From Pleomorphomonas sp. JP5 (GTDB taxonomy: Bacteria; Pseudomonadota; Alphaproteobacteria; Rhizobiales; Pleomorphomonadaceae): a DNA stretch of 64,000 nt. The stretch covers positions 310,001 through 374,000 of the forward strand of contig NZ_JAMDLI010000007.1 in the NCBI RefSeq assembly GCF_023721815.1, read 5' to 3'. The position numbers and the translations under genes are program-made. The notes beneath the pieces were generated by a model, which was not told where the DNA came from, did no database searches, and saw nothing but the letters and a program-made list of their open reading frames with translations. Position 1 is the stretch's first letter. The number at the start of each line of letters is the position of its first letter. This document shows positions 9,601 through 15,891 of this stretch, one piece after another.

Positions 9601-10235
9601 TGACAAGGGGCAACACCGGCTTCTTCGGCCTCTATGGCGCCGTCGAGCTTGGCGGCCTCCAGTGGAATGCTTCGATCACAGGCGGCGGCATCGAGAACAC
9701 GGCCGCCCGAAGCGTCAACAACGGCCTGCAAACGGCGTCCGGCGACTTCACGGGGTGGTATGTCTCGCCGGAAGTGGCGGTGAGCCGCGCCTATCAGCTC
9801 GCGCCGGGCTGGGAGATGACGCCCAGCTTCAAGACCCGATACACCGGCGCCTTCTACGAGGGCTATGACGAGAGCGGCTCGTCTCAGAACCTCAGCTACG
9901 GGTCACGCCAATCGCATTCCATCGACGGTCGCCTGCAGGTCGAACTCAAGCACAAGACGACCATGCCTTCCGGCCTGCCGGCGTCGATAACCGCGACGGC
10001 CTCGGTCAGCGACACCCAGTATCTGGGATCGGAAACGCTTCGCGCCAGCCTGGAGGGCAACGAGTTCTCCGTCTCCAGCTCAGGTGACAAGAACGTGCTC
10101 GGCGCGACCCTCGGCATCGGCTTCGACGCCATGATCTCGGACCGGACGGCCATCTACGGCGGCGTCGACGGATCCCTGTACAGCGACGAGTCGATGGCGG
10201 CGTCCGGGAGACTGGGATTGAAGGTGGCGTTCTAG
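6621..10235 (+). CDS. Autotransporter (type Va) with repetitive beta-helical passenger
   Basis: A protein of about 1204 residues. An extended signal peptide (hydrophobic SFALLTTAMSSLALGTAAADA) precedes a passenger built of about nine units of roughly 50-60 residues. Each unit has a core like GSGSSWTNTGxLxVG, then GTLTVSxGGSVTS and an SxGTATVT strand, as expected of a right-handed beta-helix rich in Gly, Ser and Thr. Near residues 690-740 a GGTDVNGGTLNVTGSLSGSS stretch matches the autotransporter-associated repeat. The last 270 or so residues are the translocator barrel, ending in the terminal Phe of LGLKVAF. Passenger function (adhesion, biofilm) is inferred. A TTG at 6603 is an alternative start; neither has a strong ribosome binding site. 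Confidence 0.9.
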   Translation: MAGHLAGVFAIQSPRVSGLRRVTSFALLTTAMSSLALGTAAADAMLSWTGSTDNDWFNSANWQNDLGAIPSASREVQIDRSGVVVGGSAAEAGNMLLGIHATGGLTIQSTLTTTGASFGWNSGSTGTASLSGSGASWTNTGDLYLGNEGTGTLSIADQASVHAGTTYLGSGYGSLGRLDLAGGGTFTSTGDLYVGFAGVGGSSEPAAEGILNVTSGTVQNVNGAIANGTGSTGTATITGASSSWTNTGRLTVGSGGVGTLTISAGGDVTSVDGIIGQTTNTAGSSATVTGVGSTWTGTGTLFVGISGASELKVLSGGAVTSAAAVIGRHSTSKATVSGSGSSWNTGALSVGGDTSDPVGAAGNGTLAVSSSGSVTSSSAQLGLNSTDSGTATVGGSGSTWKINGTLSVGLNGTGTVTVSDAARIETAWMIVGHNANSSGEVTVSSGASLKDAGSLYVGNDGDGTLTVSGGGSVTSGDGFVGTSNGSDGTATVTGSGSSWTMAGALFVSQNTGSTGTMTISDGATVTDYQGIVGDIGSSVGEMTVTGAGSTWTSKVVDGQLYSGDINAGRTQTAKGTITVSNGGTVIGNRFYAGNEGSSEGTVIVTGAGSSFTATDRFVVGSQGTGTATVSNGGKIKTGIIKIAALSGSIGTLNVGAAAGDPAAAAGALDTNSIEFGAGTGLLEFNFTDPSYAVSAAISGAGRVQLDAGNLTLSGVSTYTGGTDVNGGTLNVTGSLSGSSTEVTMSGGRLVNSGTISGATYGIRLATAGNVVSTSGTISGGTASVLFDADNNTLNISPTATFTSIVDYNNKIGNTTGFGAGSYRIHAASYDDTQNVIVLNNSSQTVILDNASSASGYINVVSVPAASREASQYTSSVSDVIGSILSLDVARPDQVSVGGTTISALQYGEEKRETQEARAVRMLGDNAAVDDYGNLFWTRAFGGLRYQPSSDGDFSSHTSHFGVLSGVDHLFENYRLGFFAGAGTVRTVAGDSASMTRGNTGFFGLYGAVELGGLQWNASITGGGIENTAARSVNNGLQTASGDFTGWYVSPEVAVSRAYQLAPGWEMTPSFKTRYTGAFYEGYDESGSSQNLSYGSRQSHSIDGRLQVELKHKTTMPSGLPASITATASVSDTQYLGSETLRASLEGNEFSVSSSGDKNVLGATLGIGFDAMISDRTAIYGGVDGSLYSDESMAASGRLGLKVAF

Positions 10236-10350
10236 AGCCTTCGCCGACCAGGTTGAATCAACCTGATCGAAAAGCGACTGCTCCAGCAAATGAATCTGCA
10301 GCATTCGCTGGACGACCAAATGTTCCAATTTGGTCGGCGAATGATCTAGA
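10231..10350. repeat. 120-bp inverted-repeat element after the autotransporter
   Basis: Outer arms of 20 bp match at 18 of 20 positions: TCTAGAGCCTTCGCCGACCA at 10231-10250, and the reverse complement of 10331-10350. Inside are three further hairpins: AGGTTGAATCAACCT (10250-10264), CAGCAAATG/CATTCGCTG (10285-10311) and GACCAAAT/ATTTGGTC (10314-10335). The left arm covers the autotransporter stop codon. The region could act as a terminator or mRNA stabiliser. Its nested architecture resembles a small non-autonomous repeat of the kind scattered through rhizobial genomes. No second copy was noticed in this window. Confidence 0.6.
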
Positions 10351-10502
10351 CTACGTCCGGCGGACTCTGCTTCGCCAACGTGCTCTATCTCTTTGCTTTC
10401 AAGCAATTCCGGCAAGACCGGCTCGCGCTTTCGCTGGCGCTTCTTTCGCGGGAAGACCGGCAGAACCGGCATAGCTCCCTTCCCCAACACCGCCCTTCAT
10501 GC
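10351..10502. other. Non-coding spacer with degenerate rhizobial-type repeat
   Basis: No gene seen. The stretch around 10380-10480 (GTGCTCTATCTCTTTG, then AAGCAATTCCGGCAAGACCGGC) resembles degenerate copies of the palindromic intergenic repeats common in Rhizobiales, here with several imperfect GACCGGC/GCCGG inversions. This resemblance is from memory and unverified. Confidence 0.35.
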
Positions 10503-10536
10503 AAAACGCCCCGGCGCGGCTGGCACCGGGGCGTTT
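10503..10536 (-). terminator. Intrinsic terminator of the DUF1127 gene
   Basis: A perfect 12-bp stem AAAACGCCCCGG/CCGGGGCGTTTT around an 10-nt loop. Read on the minus strand it ends in a T run and lies about 25 nt past the DUF1127 stop. The symmetric A/T flanks would let it stop transcription from either side. Confidence 0.85.
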
Positions 10537-10561
10537 TCGTTCTCTTTCGATGTTGGGACGG

Positions 10562-10798
10562 TCAGGCCGCGCGCCGATGCGGCGGCATGCGCAGGTTGTC
10601 CACGGGCTCCCAGACGGCGCGGTCGAGTTCGCGCTCGGCGGTCTCGCGGCAGAAGCCGACATCGTCGAGCAGATACGGGTCCTCGACAAGCCGCTGCAGG
10701 TCGTGCCTGAGCTGGCTGCGCTTGCGCCACTGCCGGTAGATCTGCCCCGGATTGAAGGTGTTGCCGGCCCACTGGCGGAGGGACATCGAGAAAATCAT
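10562..10798 (-). CDS. DUF1127 small Arg-rich protein
   Basis: A 78-residue protein with the DUF1127 signature: a basic first half (QWRKRSQLRHDLQRL) followed by DPYLLDDVGFCRETAERELDRAVW. DUF1127 proteins in Rhizobiales and Rhodobacterales are small, Arg-rich and in several species affect RNA turnover or phosphate and stress physiology. The exact role here is unknown. The ATG at 10798 is preceded on the minus strand by CACGGAG seven nt upstream, which decides it over the internal Met at 10786. The gene is divergent from a LysR-type regulator, a common arrangement for this family, and ends at a strong terminator. Confidence 0.85.
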   Translation of the reverse strand: MIFSMSLRQWAGNTFNPGQIYRQWRKRSQLRHDLQRLVEDPYLLDDVGFCRETAERELDRAVWEPVDNLRMPPHRRAA

Positions 10799-11136
10799 GA
10801 TAAAACTCCGTGAGCTTCGTCTGGCCTCTATATGCCGATCCCCCATCGCCCCTTCAAACGCCTTTTTTGCCCGCTTGACGTTCCAAAAACTCATCCGTAA
10901 ACAAATTCTTTCCAAGCTCGCGTTCCCGGTAGGCGCGAAAGGACGATCGCTACGTATAACTGCGTGTATATCCGCCATATTTCTGACAAATCAGCTCTTT
11001 TTCGGGTGTTCCCTAAGGGATTTGCAGGATGGCGATACCGCGTTGATACCTTGGTCGATAGGAGGTCTCCGCAGGTTCCGGCGGCGCCTCAACGTGCATG
11101 AAAATCAACCGGAACCGACTTCGGGGAGTGCCGAAC
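10799..11136. promoter_or_regulatory. Divergent spacer between DUF1127 gene and LysR gene
   Basis: A 338-bp spacer, AT-richer than its surroundings, containing both divergent promoters. No gene is supported. Candidate LysR recognition dyads are weak; TACGTATAACTGCGTGTA near 10950 is the most dyad-like stretch. I cannot assign promoter elements with confidence. Confidence 0.4.
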
Positions 11137-12036
11137 ATGGCCGTCAGCCGTCTGCCCAGCCTCAACGCCCTCAAGGCCTTCGAAAGCGTCGCCCGCCTCG
11201 GTGCGTTCAACCGCGCCGCCGAGGAGCTCAACGTCACCGAGAGCGCCGTCAGTCGGCAGATCCGCGCATTGGAGGACGACTTGCGCGTCGAACTGTTCCG
11301 CCGCATCCATCGCGGCGTGCGCCTGTCGCCGGAGGGCGAGCAACTGGCGCTGTCGCTCGGCACCGCCTTCGAGGCGATACGGCGCGGCGTCGAGCAGATC
11401 CGCGCCCGCCCCGGAGTCGTCCGCGTCCGCACGCCGCCCACCTTCGGCGCCCGCTGGCTGCTGCCGCGCCTCAGGAGTTTCGAGACCGCCAACCCCGATC
11501 TCTCGGTCCGCGTGTCGGTGCTGTGGGAGAACATGGACCCGAGCGACGTCGAGAACGACGTCGGCATCCTCTACGAGTCGCGCCAGTGGCAGCCCGAGGA
11601 ACTGGTGCCCTTCCTGATGGAGCGACTGACGCCGGTGTGCTCTCCGGCCTACTACCAGACCGTCGCCCATCTCGACCCGCCCGAGCGGATCCGCCGAGGC
11701 CAGATCCTGCACGGTTCGGGCTTTGCCGACTGGAAGCGCTGGGTGGCCCGAGCCTTCGGCGACGAGGCGCTCGACGTCGAACATGGCGAAATCTTCGACA
11801 CCATGGACACCGCGCTGCGCGCCGCCGAGGCCGGGCGCGGCTTTGCCATCGGCGACCTCTCGATGATCGGCGACGACATCGCCCTCGGCCGCCTGGTGGC
11901 GCCGTTCAACATCGTCACCGGCGGCGTCGACAACCTCTACCTCGTCCGCCGCGACCGTATCCGCCCGAAGCCCGAAGTAACCCGCTTCGTCGAGTGGCTC
12001 TACGCCCAGGTGGAGGAAATGAACGAGGGAGGCTGA
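11137..12036 (+). CDS. LysR-family regulator, GcvA type
   Basis: A 299-residue LysR protein. The N-terminal winged helix (about 5-65) reads LPSLNALKAFESVARLGAFNRAAEELNVTESAVSRQIRALEDDL, closely like the GcvA/AmpR branch. The effector domain (about 95-299) contains VRVRTPPTFGARWLLPRL and a DLSVRVS segment. The start at 11137 follows GGGGAG eight nt upstream. The gene is divergent from the DUF1127 gene and lies 264 bp before the amide operon in the same direction. It could control DUF1127, itself, or feed into the amide operon, but that operon has its own promoter, so I do not assume a link. Confidence 0.9.
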   Translation: MAVSRLPSLNALKAFESVARLGAFNRAAEELNVTESAVSRQIRALEDDLRVELFRRIHRGVRLSPEGEQLALSLGTAFEAIRRGVEQIRARPGVVRVRTPPTFGARWLLPRLRSFETANPDLSVRVSVLWENMDPSDVENDVGILYESRQWQPEELVPFLMERLTPVCSPAYYQTVAHLDPPERIRRGQILHGSGFADWKRWVARAFGDEALDVEHGEIFDTMDTALRAAEAGRGFAIGDLSMIGDDIALGRLVAPFNIVTGGVDNLYLVRRDRIRPKPEVTRFVEWLYAQVEEMNEGG

Positions 12037-12114
12037 GATTCTGGGCACTCTCCATCCTGCACCCGAAAGAGGCAGCGTGCGTAGAGAGGAGCGCCACTGC
12101 CGCTCTTTCCAGCC

Positions 12115-12144
12115 TTGACAGCGACAAAGAAGCTCAGATAGCAT
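12115..12144 (+). promoter_or_regulatory. Sigma70-type promoter of the amide operon
   Basis: A perfect -35 hexamer TTGACA at 12115-12120 and a -10 candidate TAGCAT at 12139-12144 with an 18-bp spacer. Transcription would start near 12150, just before the first leader hairpin. The -10 match is only 4 of 6, so the exact boxes are tentative. Confidence 0.55.
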
Positions 12145-12159
12145 TCATGCCTAATTGAT

Positions 12160-12220
12160 GGGCGGCGATGTATCGCCCCCCATGACATGAGCTCTTCCAG
12201 AGCAACGGGCAGCATGGCCC
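12160..12220 (+). promoter_or_regulatory. Candidate ANTAR (AmiR-binding) RNA element: two hexaloop hairpins
   Basis: Hairpin P1 at 12160-12181: stem GGCG/CGCC with a 6-nt loop ATGTAT at 12168-12173, and after one mismatch three more G-C pairs. Hairpin P2 at 12207-12220: stem GGGC/GCCC with 6-nt loop AGCATG at 12211-12216. ANTAR proteins are known to bind two such small hairpins with hexanucleotide loops carrying A at position 1 and usually G at position 4. Both loops here have the A; position 4 is T and A. The 3' strand of P2 shares bases 12218-12220 with the 5' arm of the following terminator, so the two cannot form together. Confidence 0.65.
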
Positions 12221-12272
12221 CATGACCTTTCGGCGTTCGTTCGAGCGAGCCGGAGCGTGTCATGGGGTTTTT
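12218..12272 (+). terminator. Leader intrinsic terminator (attenuator) before amiC
   Basis: Arms CCCCATGAC (12218-12226) and GTCATGGGG (12259-12267) form a perfect 9-bp stem. An inner CGGC/GCCG stem closes within the loop, and TTTTT follows at 12268-12272. It sits 28 nt before the amiC start with no gene between promoter and terminator, which is the design of a regulated attenuator. A second copy of CCCCATGAC at 12178-12186 could compete for the 3' arm. Confidence 0.8.
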
Positions 12273-12300
12273 CGCATTGGTCGTTGCGTTGAGGTTTGCG

Positions 12301-13440
12301 ATGGACGGCACGATCAAGATCGGAATCTTGTTCTCCTGCACCGGACCCTACGGCTCCATAGGGCGCGATTGTCGCGATGGAGCGGCGCTTGCCTTTGCCG
12401 AGGCCAGCGAGATGGCCGGCAAGGGGATATCGTTCGAGCCCGTCTACACCGATCCGGAGGGTGAGCCGCGCGCCTATCTGGAGCAGGCGCGCGCCATGCT
12501 GCGCGACGGATGCCGTCTCATCATCGGAACCATCACCTCGCTCGCCCGCAAGGAAGTCATCCCGCTCATCGAAAAGCATGACGGCCTGCTCTGGTACATC
12601 TGCCCCTACGAGGGCTTCGAGGCCAACGAGAGCGTCATCTACACCGGCGCCTGCCCCAACCAGCACCTGATGCCGCTGTTCGAGCATCTGCTGCCGAGAC
12701 AGGGGCGGCGGGTCTATCTCATCGGCGCCAACTATGTCTGGGGCTGGGAGATGAACCGCATCGCCCGCGACCTGCTCAGGGATGCCGGTGGCGAAGTGGT
12801 CGGCGAGCGTTATCTTCCCATCGAGGAAACCGATGTCGACAGGTTGATCGCCGACATCCGGAGCCGTCGCCCCGACTTCATCCTCAACAACATGATCGGC
12901 CCCTCGAGCCATGCCTTCCTGAGAGCCTACAAGGCGCTCGGCGATGCCGATCCCGCCTTCCGCCCAGAGGTGCGGCCGGTGGTGAGTTGCGATCTCACCG
13001 AGGCCGAGATCGGCGAGATCGGCCTTGGCCTTTCCACCGGCCACCTGTCGGCCGCCAGCTATTTCGGCACCCTGGCAACGCCGGAGAACGAGCGCTTTCG
13101 CGCCCGTGCCACCACGGCGTTCGGCGCGGAGCGCCGGCTCTCGTCCTTCGTCGAAGGCGCCTATGTCGCCGCTCACATGCTGATGGACGCGGTTCGGTCC
13201 GTCGGAACCGATGAGCCGTCGGCCGTGCGCGAGGCGGTCCATACCCGCCTGTTCGAAACGCCGCACGGCCCGATGCGCATCGATCCGCGAACCAACCACG
13301 CGGCCCTGCCCTTCCACCTCGGTCGCATCCGCGACGATGGCAACTTCGATATCATCGCCAGCCGCCCCGCCATGGCGGCCGACCCCTACATGACGGCGCC
13401 GCGCGAAGGCAGCCGCTCCAGCTTGAGGGTGGTCTCATGA
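12301..13440 (+). CDS. amiC: AmiC-like amide-sensing periplasmic-binding-fold regulator
   Basis: A 379-residue type I periplasmic-binding-fold protein without a signal peptide. It begins MDGTIKIGILFSCTGPYGSIGRDCRDGAALA and shows IGTITSLARKEVIPLIEKHDGLLWYICPYEGFE, VYLIGANYVWGWEMNRIARD and VDRLIADIRSRRPDFILNNMIG, characteristic of AmiC/UrtA relatives. In Pseudomonas AmiC binds AmiR and releases it when a short amide binds. It overlaps amiR by four bases (ATGA), as expected for an AmiC-AmiR complex made together. An in-frame ATG at 12262 lies inside the leader terminator, so 12301, after GAGG, is the better start. The exact ligand is unknown; formamide or acetamide is suggested by the operon. 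Confidence 0.9.
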   Translation: MDGTIKIGILFSCTGPYGSIGRDCRDGAALAFAEASEMAGKGISFEPVYTDPEGEPRAYLEQARAMLRDGCRLIIGTITSLARKEVIPLIEKHDGLLWYICPYEGFEANESVIYTGACPNQHLMPLFEHLLPRQGRRVYLIGANYVWGWEMNRIARDLLRDAGGEVVGERYLPIEETDVDRLIADIRSRRPDFILNNMIGPSSHAFLRAYKALGDADPAFRPEVRPVVSCDLTEAEIGEIGLGLSTGHLSAASYFGTLATPENERFRARATTAFGAERRLSSFVEGAYVAAHMLMDAVRSVGTDEPSAVREAVHTRLFETPHGPMRIDPRTNHAALPFHLGRIRDDGNFDIIASRPAMAADPYMTAPREGSRSSLRVVS

Positions 13441-14021
13441 CGGTGATCCCCGACCTCGTCGGCCTCAAGGTCGCCATTCTCCACCGCCTCGACGAAGGGA
13501 TCGGGCGTCTTGTCCGGCAGCTCGGCCTGCTGGGTCTCGAGGCGCATGTCCAATGGACGCCGCTGGACCTCGAGGCGACGCCGGCCGACATCGTGCTGGT
13601 GGATGCCGATCAGGGCTGGTCGGGGCTGTTGCCCTGGTCGGGAGAGCCGGCGCCGGTCCCGATGGTCGCCTTGCTGCAATCGGAAGCGCCGGGCCGCGTG
13701 GCCTGGGCGATCTCCGAAGGCGCGCTTTCCATCCTGCCAAAGCCGGTGGTGCCCGCCGCGGTCTATCCGGCGCTGGTGCTGGCCGTCGCCGCCCATGCCC
13801 GCGCTGTCGAGGCGGCCGCCCGCATGGAACGGCTCGAGGAGCGGCTGCGCATGCGGCCCCTGGTGCATGCCGCCGTCAGGTCCATCGAGATGGCGGTCCA
13901 CTGCGATGAAGAAGCGGCCTACGCGGCTCTCCGCCGTGCGGCCATGAAACGTCGCATCACCATAGAACAGACCGCCGCCGAGATGCTGGCCGGCGTCATT
14001 CCCCTGTCGGAGGCCGGCTGA
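13437..14021 (+). CDS. amiR: AmiR-like ANTAR transcription antiterminator
   Basis: A 194-residue protein with a pseudo-receiver N-terminal domain (LKVAILHRLDEGIGRLVRQL, IVLVDAD) that lacks a normal phosphorylation pocket. A coiled-coil helix (about 118-145, ARAVEAAARMERLEERLRMR) and a C-terminal ANTAR three-helix domain (VRSIEMAVHCDEEAAYAALRRAAMKRRITIEQTAAEM) follow. AmiR-type proteins bind leader RNA and block terminator formation. The leader before amiC contains a fitting pair of hairpins and a terminator. Genes overlap on both sides (ATGA with amiC, TGATG with the permease), so the operon encodes its own antiterminator. Confidence 0.92.
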   Translation: MTVIPDLVGLKVAILHRLDEGIGRLVRQLGLLGLEAHVQWTPLDLEATPADIVLVDADQGWSGLLPWSGEPAPVPMVALLQSEAPGRVAWAISEGALSILPKPVVPAAVYPALVLAVAAHARAVEAAARMERLEERLRMRPLVHAAVRSIEMAVHCDEEAAYAALRRAAMKRRITIEQTAAEMLAGVIPLSEAG

Positions 14022-14869
14022 TGCGCATCGCCCGTGAGTTCCTGCGCCGGCCCACAGCGGTCTTCGGCCTGATCGTCGTGCTCCTGGTGGTGATCGGCGC
14101 CCTGGCAGCGCCGCTGATCTCACCTTACGCACCCGACGAGCAACTGTTCGACGGCCTGACCCTCGAAGGCGCGCCGATCGGACCCGATGCAGTCTTTCTT
14201 CTCGGCACCGACACGCTCGGCCGCGATCTCCTGACCCGCCTGCTGTTCGGTGCCCGCACCTCGCTGATCATTGGCGTCGTCGCCAACGGCACCGCCGTGA
14301 CCATCGGCCTCGGCGTCGGCATGCTGGCTGGCTATCTGCGAGGCCCGGCGGGCAATGCGCTGATGCGCTTCACCGATCTGATGATGGCGTTTCCCGCCCT
14401 GCTGCTCGCCATCGTTCTGGCGGCGCTGTTCCACCCGAGCCTCTGGATCGTCGCCATGGTGATTGCCATGGTCAACTGGGTGCAGGTGGCGCGCATCGTC
14501 TACACCGAAACGCGCGGGCTGGTGGAGCGCGACTTCATCCTCGCCCAACGATCGCTGGGCGCCGGCCACGGCCGCATCGTCTTCAAGCATATCCTGCCGC
14601 ACCTCATGCCGACCGCCATCGTCTGGGGCACGCTCGGCATCGCCACCACGGTGCTGCTGGAAGCGACTCTGTCCTTCCTCGGCGTCGGCGTGCAGCCGCC
14701 GGAACCGTCCTGGGGCAACATCATCTTCGAAAGCCAGAGCTTCTTCACGGCGGCGCCCTGGCTGGTGATCTTCCCGGGCATCGCCATCCTGCTGACGGCG
14801 CTCTCCTTCAATCTGGTCGGCGACGCCTTGCGCGACATCCTCGACCCGACCCAGCGCGGGAGGATGTGA
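14021..14869 (+). CDS. Dpp/Opp-type ABC transporter permease (DppC-like)
   Basis: A 282-residue inner-membrane permease. It starts MRIAREFLRRPTAVFGLIVVLLVVIGALAAPLI, has the typical large loop with HPLGTD-like LLGTDTLGRDLLTRLLFGAR, and a cytoplasmic EAA motif around QRSLGAGHGRIVFKHILPHLM. It ends FNLVGDALRDILDPTQR, diagnostic of OppC/DppC. Six membrane helices are expected. It forms the channel with the second permease that follows 1 nt later and is powered by the fused ATPase downstream. The gene order (C before B) is reversed compared with classic dpp operons. Substrate is inferred to be an amide or amide-bearing small molecule from amiC and formamidase. Confidence 0.9.
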   Translation: MRIAREFLRRPTAVFGLIVVLLVVIGALAAPLISPYAPDEQLFDGLTLEGAPIGPDAVFLLGTDTLGRDLLTRLLFGARTSLIIGVVANGTAVTIGLGVGMLAGYLRGPAGNALMRFTDLMMAFPALLLAIVLAALFHPSLWIVAMVIAMVNWVQVARIVYTETRGLVERDFILAQRSLGAGHGRIVFKHILPHLMPTAIVWGTLGIATTVLLEATLSFLGVGVQPPEPSWGNIIFESQSFFTAAPWLVIFPGIAILLTALSFNLVGDALRDILDPTQRGRM

Positions 14870-14870
14870 G

Positions 14871-15791
14871 ATGATCGAGTTGATCCTGCGCCGGCTCGGC
14901 GGCGCGCTGATGATCCTGTTCGGTGTCGCCGCCATCACCTTCGTGCTGCTCTACGCCTTGCCGGCGGACCCGGCGGTGCAGCTTGCCGGCCGCTCGGCCA
15001 CCGCCCAGACCGTCGCCAACATCCGTCACGAGCTCGGCCTCGACCAACCGCTTCTCCTGCAGTTCGTCCACTATCTCGGCAACCTCGTGCAGGGCGATTT
15101 CGGCCGCTCCTACACTCAGAAGACCGAGGTGATGACGCTGATCCTCGCCCGTCTGCCGGCGACGTTGATCCTCATGGTCACGGGCATCCTGGTCGAGGTG
15201 GCGATCGGCCTGACGCTCGGAACCATAGCGGCTCTCAATCGCGGCGGCTTTGTCGACCGGCTGGTGATGACCGTATCCTTCGTCGGCGTGTCGGCCCCGC
15301 AGTTCGTCGTTGCCCTGCTGCTGCTCTACGTCTTCGCGGCGACGCTGCAATGGTTCCCGATGTCCGGCTTCGGCACCTTCAGCCACGTCGTGCTGCCGGC
15401 GCTGACCCTCGGCGTGCTGGGGGCCGGCTGGTATGCCCGCATGGTTCGCTCGGCGATGATCGACGTCCTCACGCAGGACTACATCCGGACGGCCCGGGCC
15501 AAGGGCGTCGCCGAGCGCACGGTGATCCTGCGCCACGCCGTGCCCAACGCGCTGCTGCCGATCGTTGCCATGATCGGCATCGACATCGGCCAGTTCATGG
15601 GCGGCGTGGTGGTGGTCGAGGCCGTCTACGGCTGGCCCGGCATCGGCCAGCTCGCCTGGCAGGCGATCCAGCAGGTCGACATTCCCATCATCATGGGCGT
15701 CACGCTCATTTCCTCGCTGGCCATCGTGACCGGCAACCTGATCGCCGACCTCGTCGCGCCACTGATCGACCCCAGAATTCGGGCCCGGTAA
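14871..15791 (+). CDS. Dpp/Opp-type ABC transporter permease (DppB-like)
   Basis: A 306-residue permease beginning MIELILRRLGGALMILFGVAAITFVLLYALPADPA, the usual DppB N-terminus. It has LGLDQPLLLQFVHYL and GDFGRSYTQK, and the EAA loop DYIRTARAKGVAERTVILRHAVPNALLPI. The C-terminal region VVVEAVYGWPGIGQLAWQAI is a family signature. It partners with the preceding permease, from which only 1 nt separates it. The usual length and intact motifs suggest a working subunit. Confidence 0.92.
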   Translation: MIELILRRLGGALMILFGVAAITFVLLYALPADPAVQLAGRSATAQTVANIRHELGLDQPLLLQFVHYLGNLVQGDFGRSYTQKTEVMTLILARLPATLILMVTGILVEVAIGLTLGTIAALNRGGFVDRLVMTVSFVGVSAPQFVVALLLLYVFAATLQWFPMSGFGTFSHVVLPALTLGVLGAGWYARMVRSAMIDVLTQDYIRTARAKGVAERTVILRHAVPNALLPIVAMIGIDIGQFMGGVVVVEAVYGWPGIGQLAWQAIQQVDIPIIMGVTLISSLAIVTGNLIADLVAPLIDPRIRAR

Positions 15792-15822
15792 GGCCGGCGA
15801 GAAAAGAATCCGGGCCCGGTGG
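15780..15822 (+). promoter_or_regulatory. GC-rich hairpin between permease and binding-protein genes
   Basis: Two copies of the self-complementary octamer CGGGCCCG at 15780-15787 and 15811-15818 can pair to form an 8-bp stem around a 23-nt loop, covering the permease stop codon. No T run follows. Hairpins at this place in ABC operons commonly stabilise the binding-protein mRNA; that role is inferred. Confidence 0.4.
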
Positions 15823-15891
15823 GCCCCGATGACGCCGGGCCTCCAACCCGGCCAACGACAACAACAGACCTTGAAACAAAGGGGAACCCGC

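Noticed and set aside
12262-12300. ATG at 12262 as the amiC start
   Set aside because: It lies within the stem of the leader terminator and adds a hydrophobic stretch not expected for a cytoplasmic AmiC; the ATG at 12301 has a better site.
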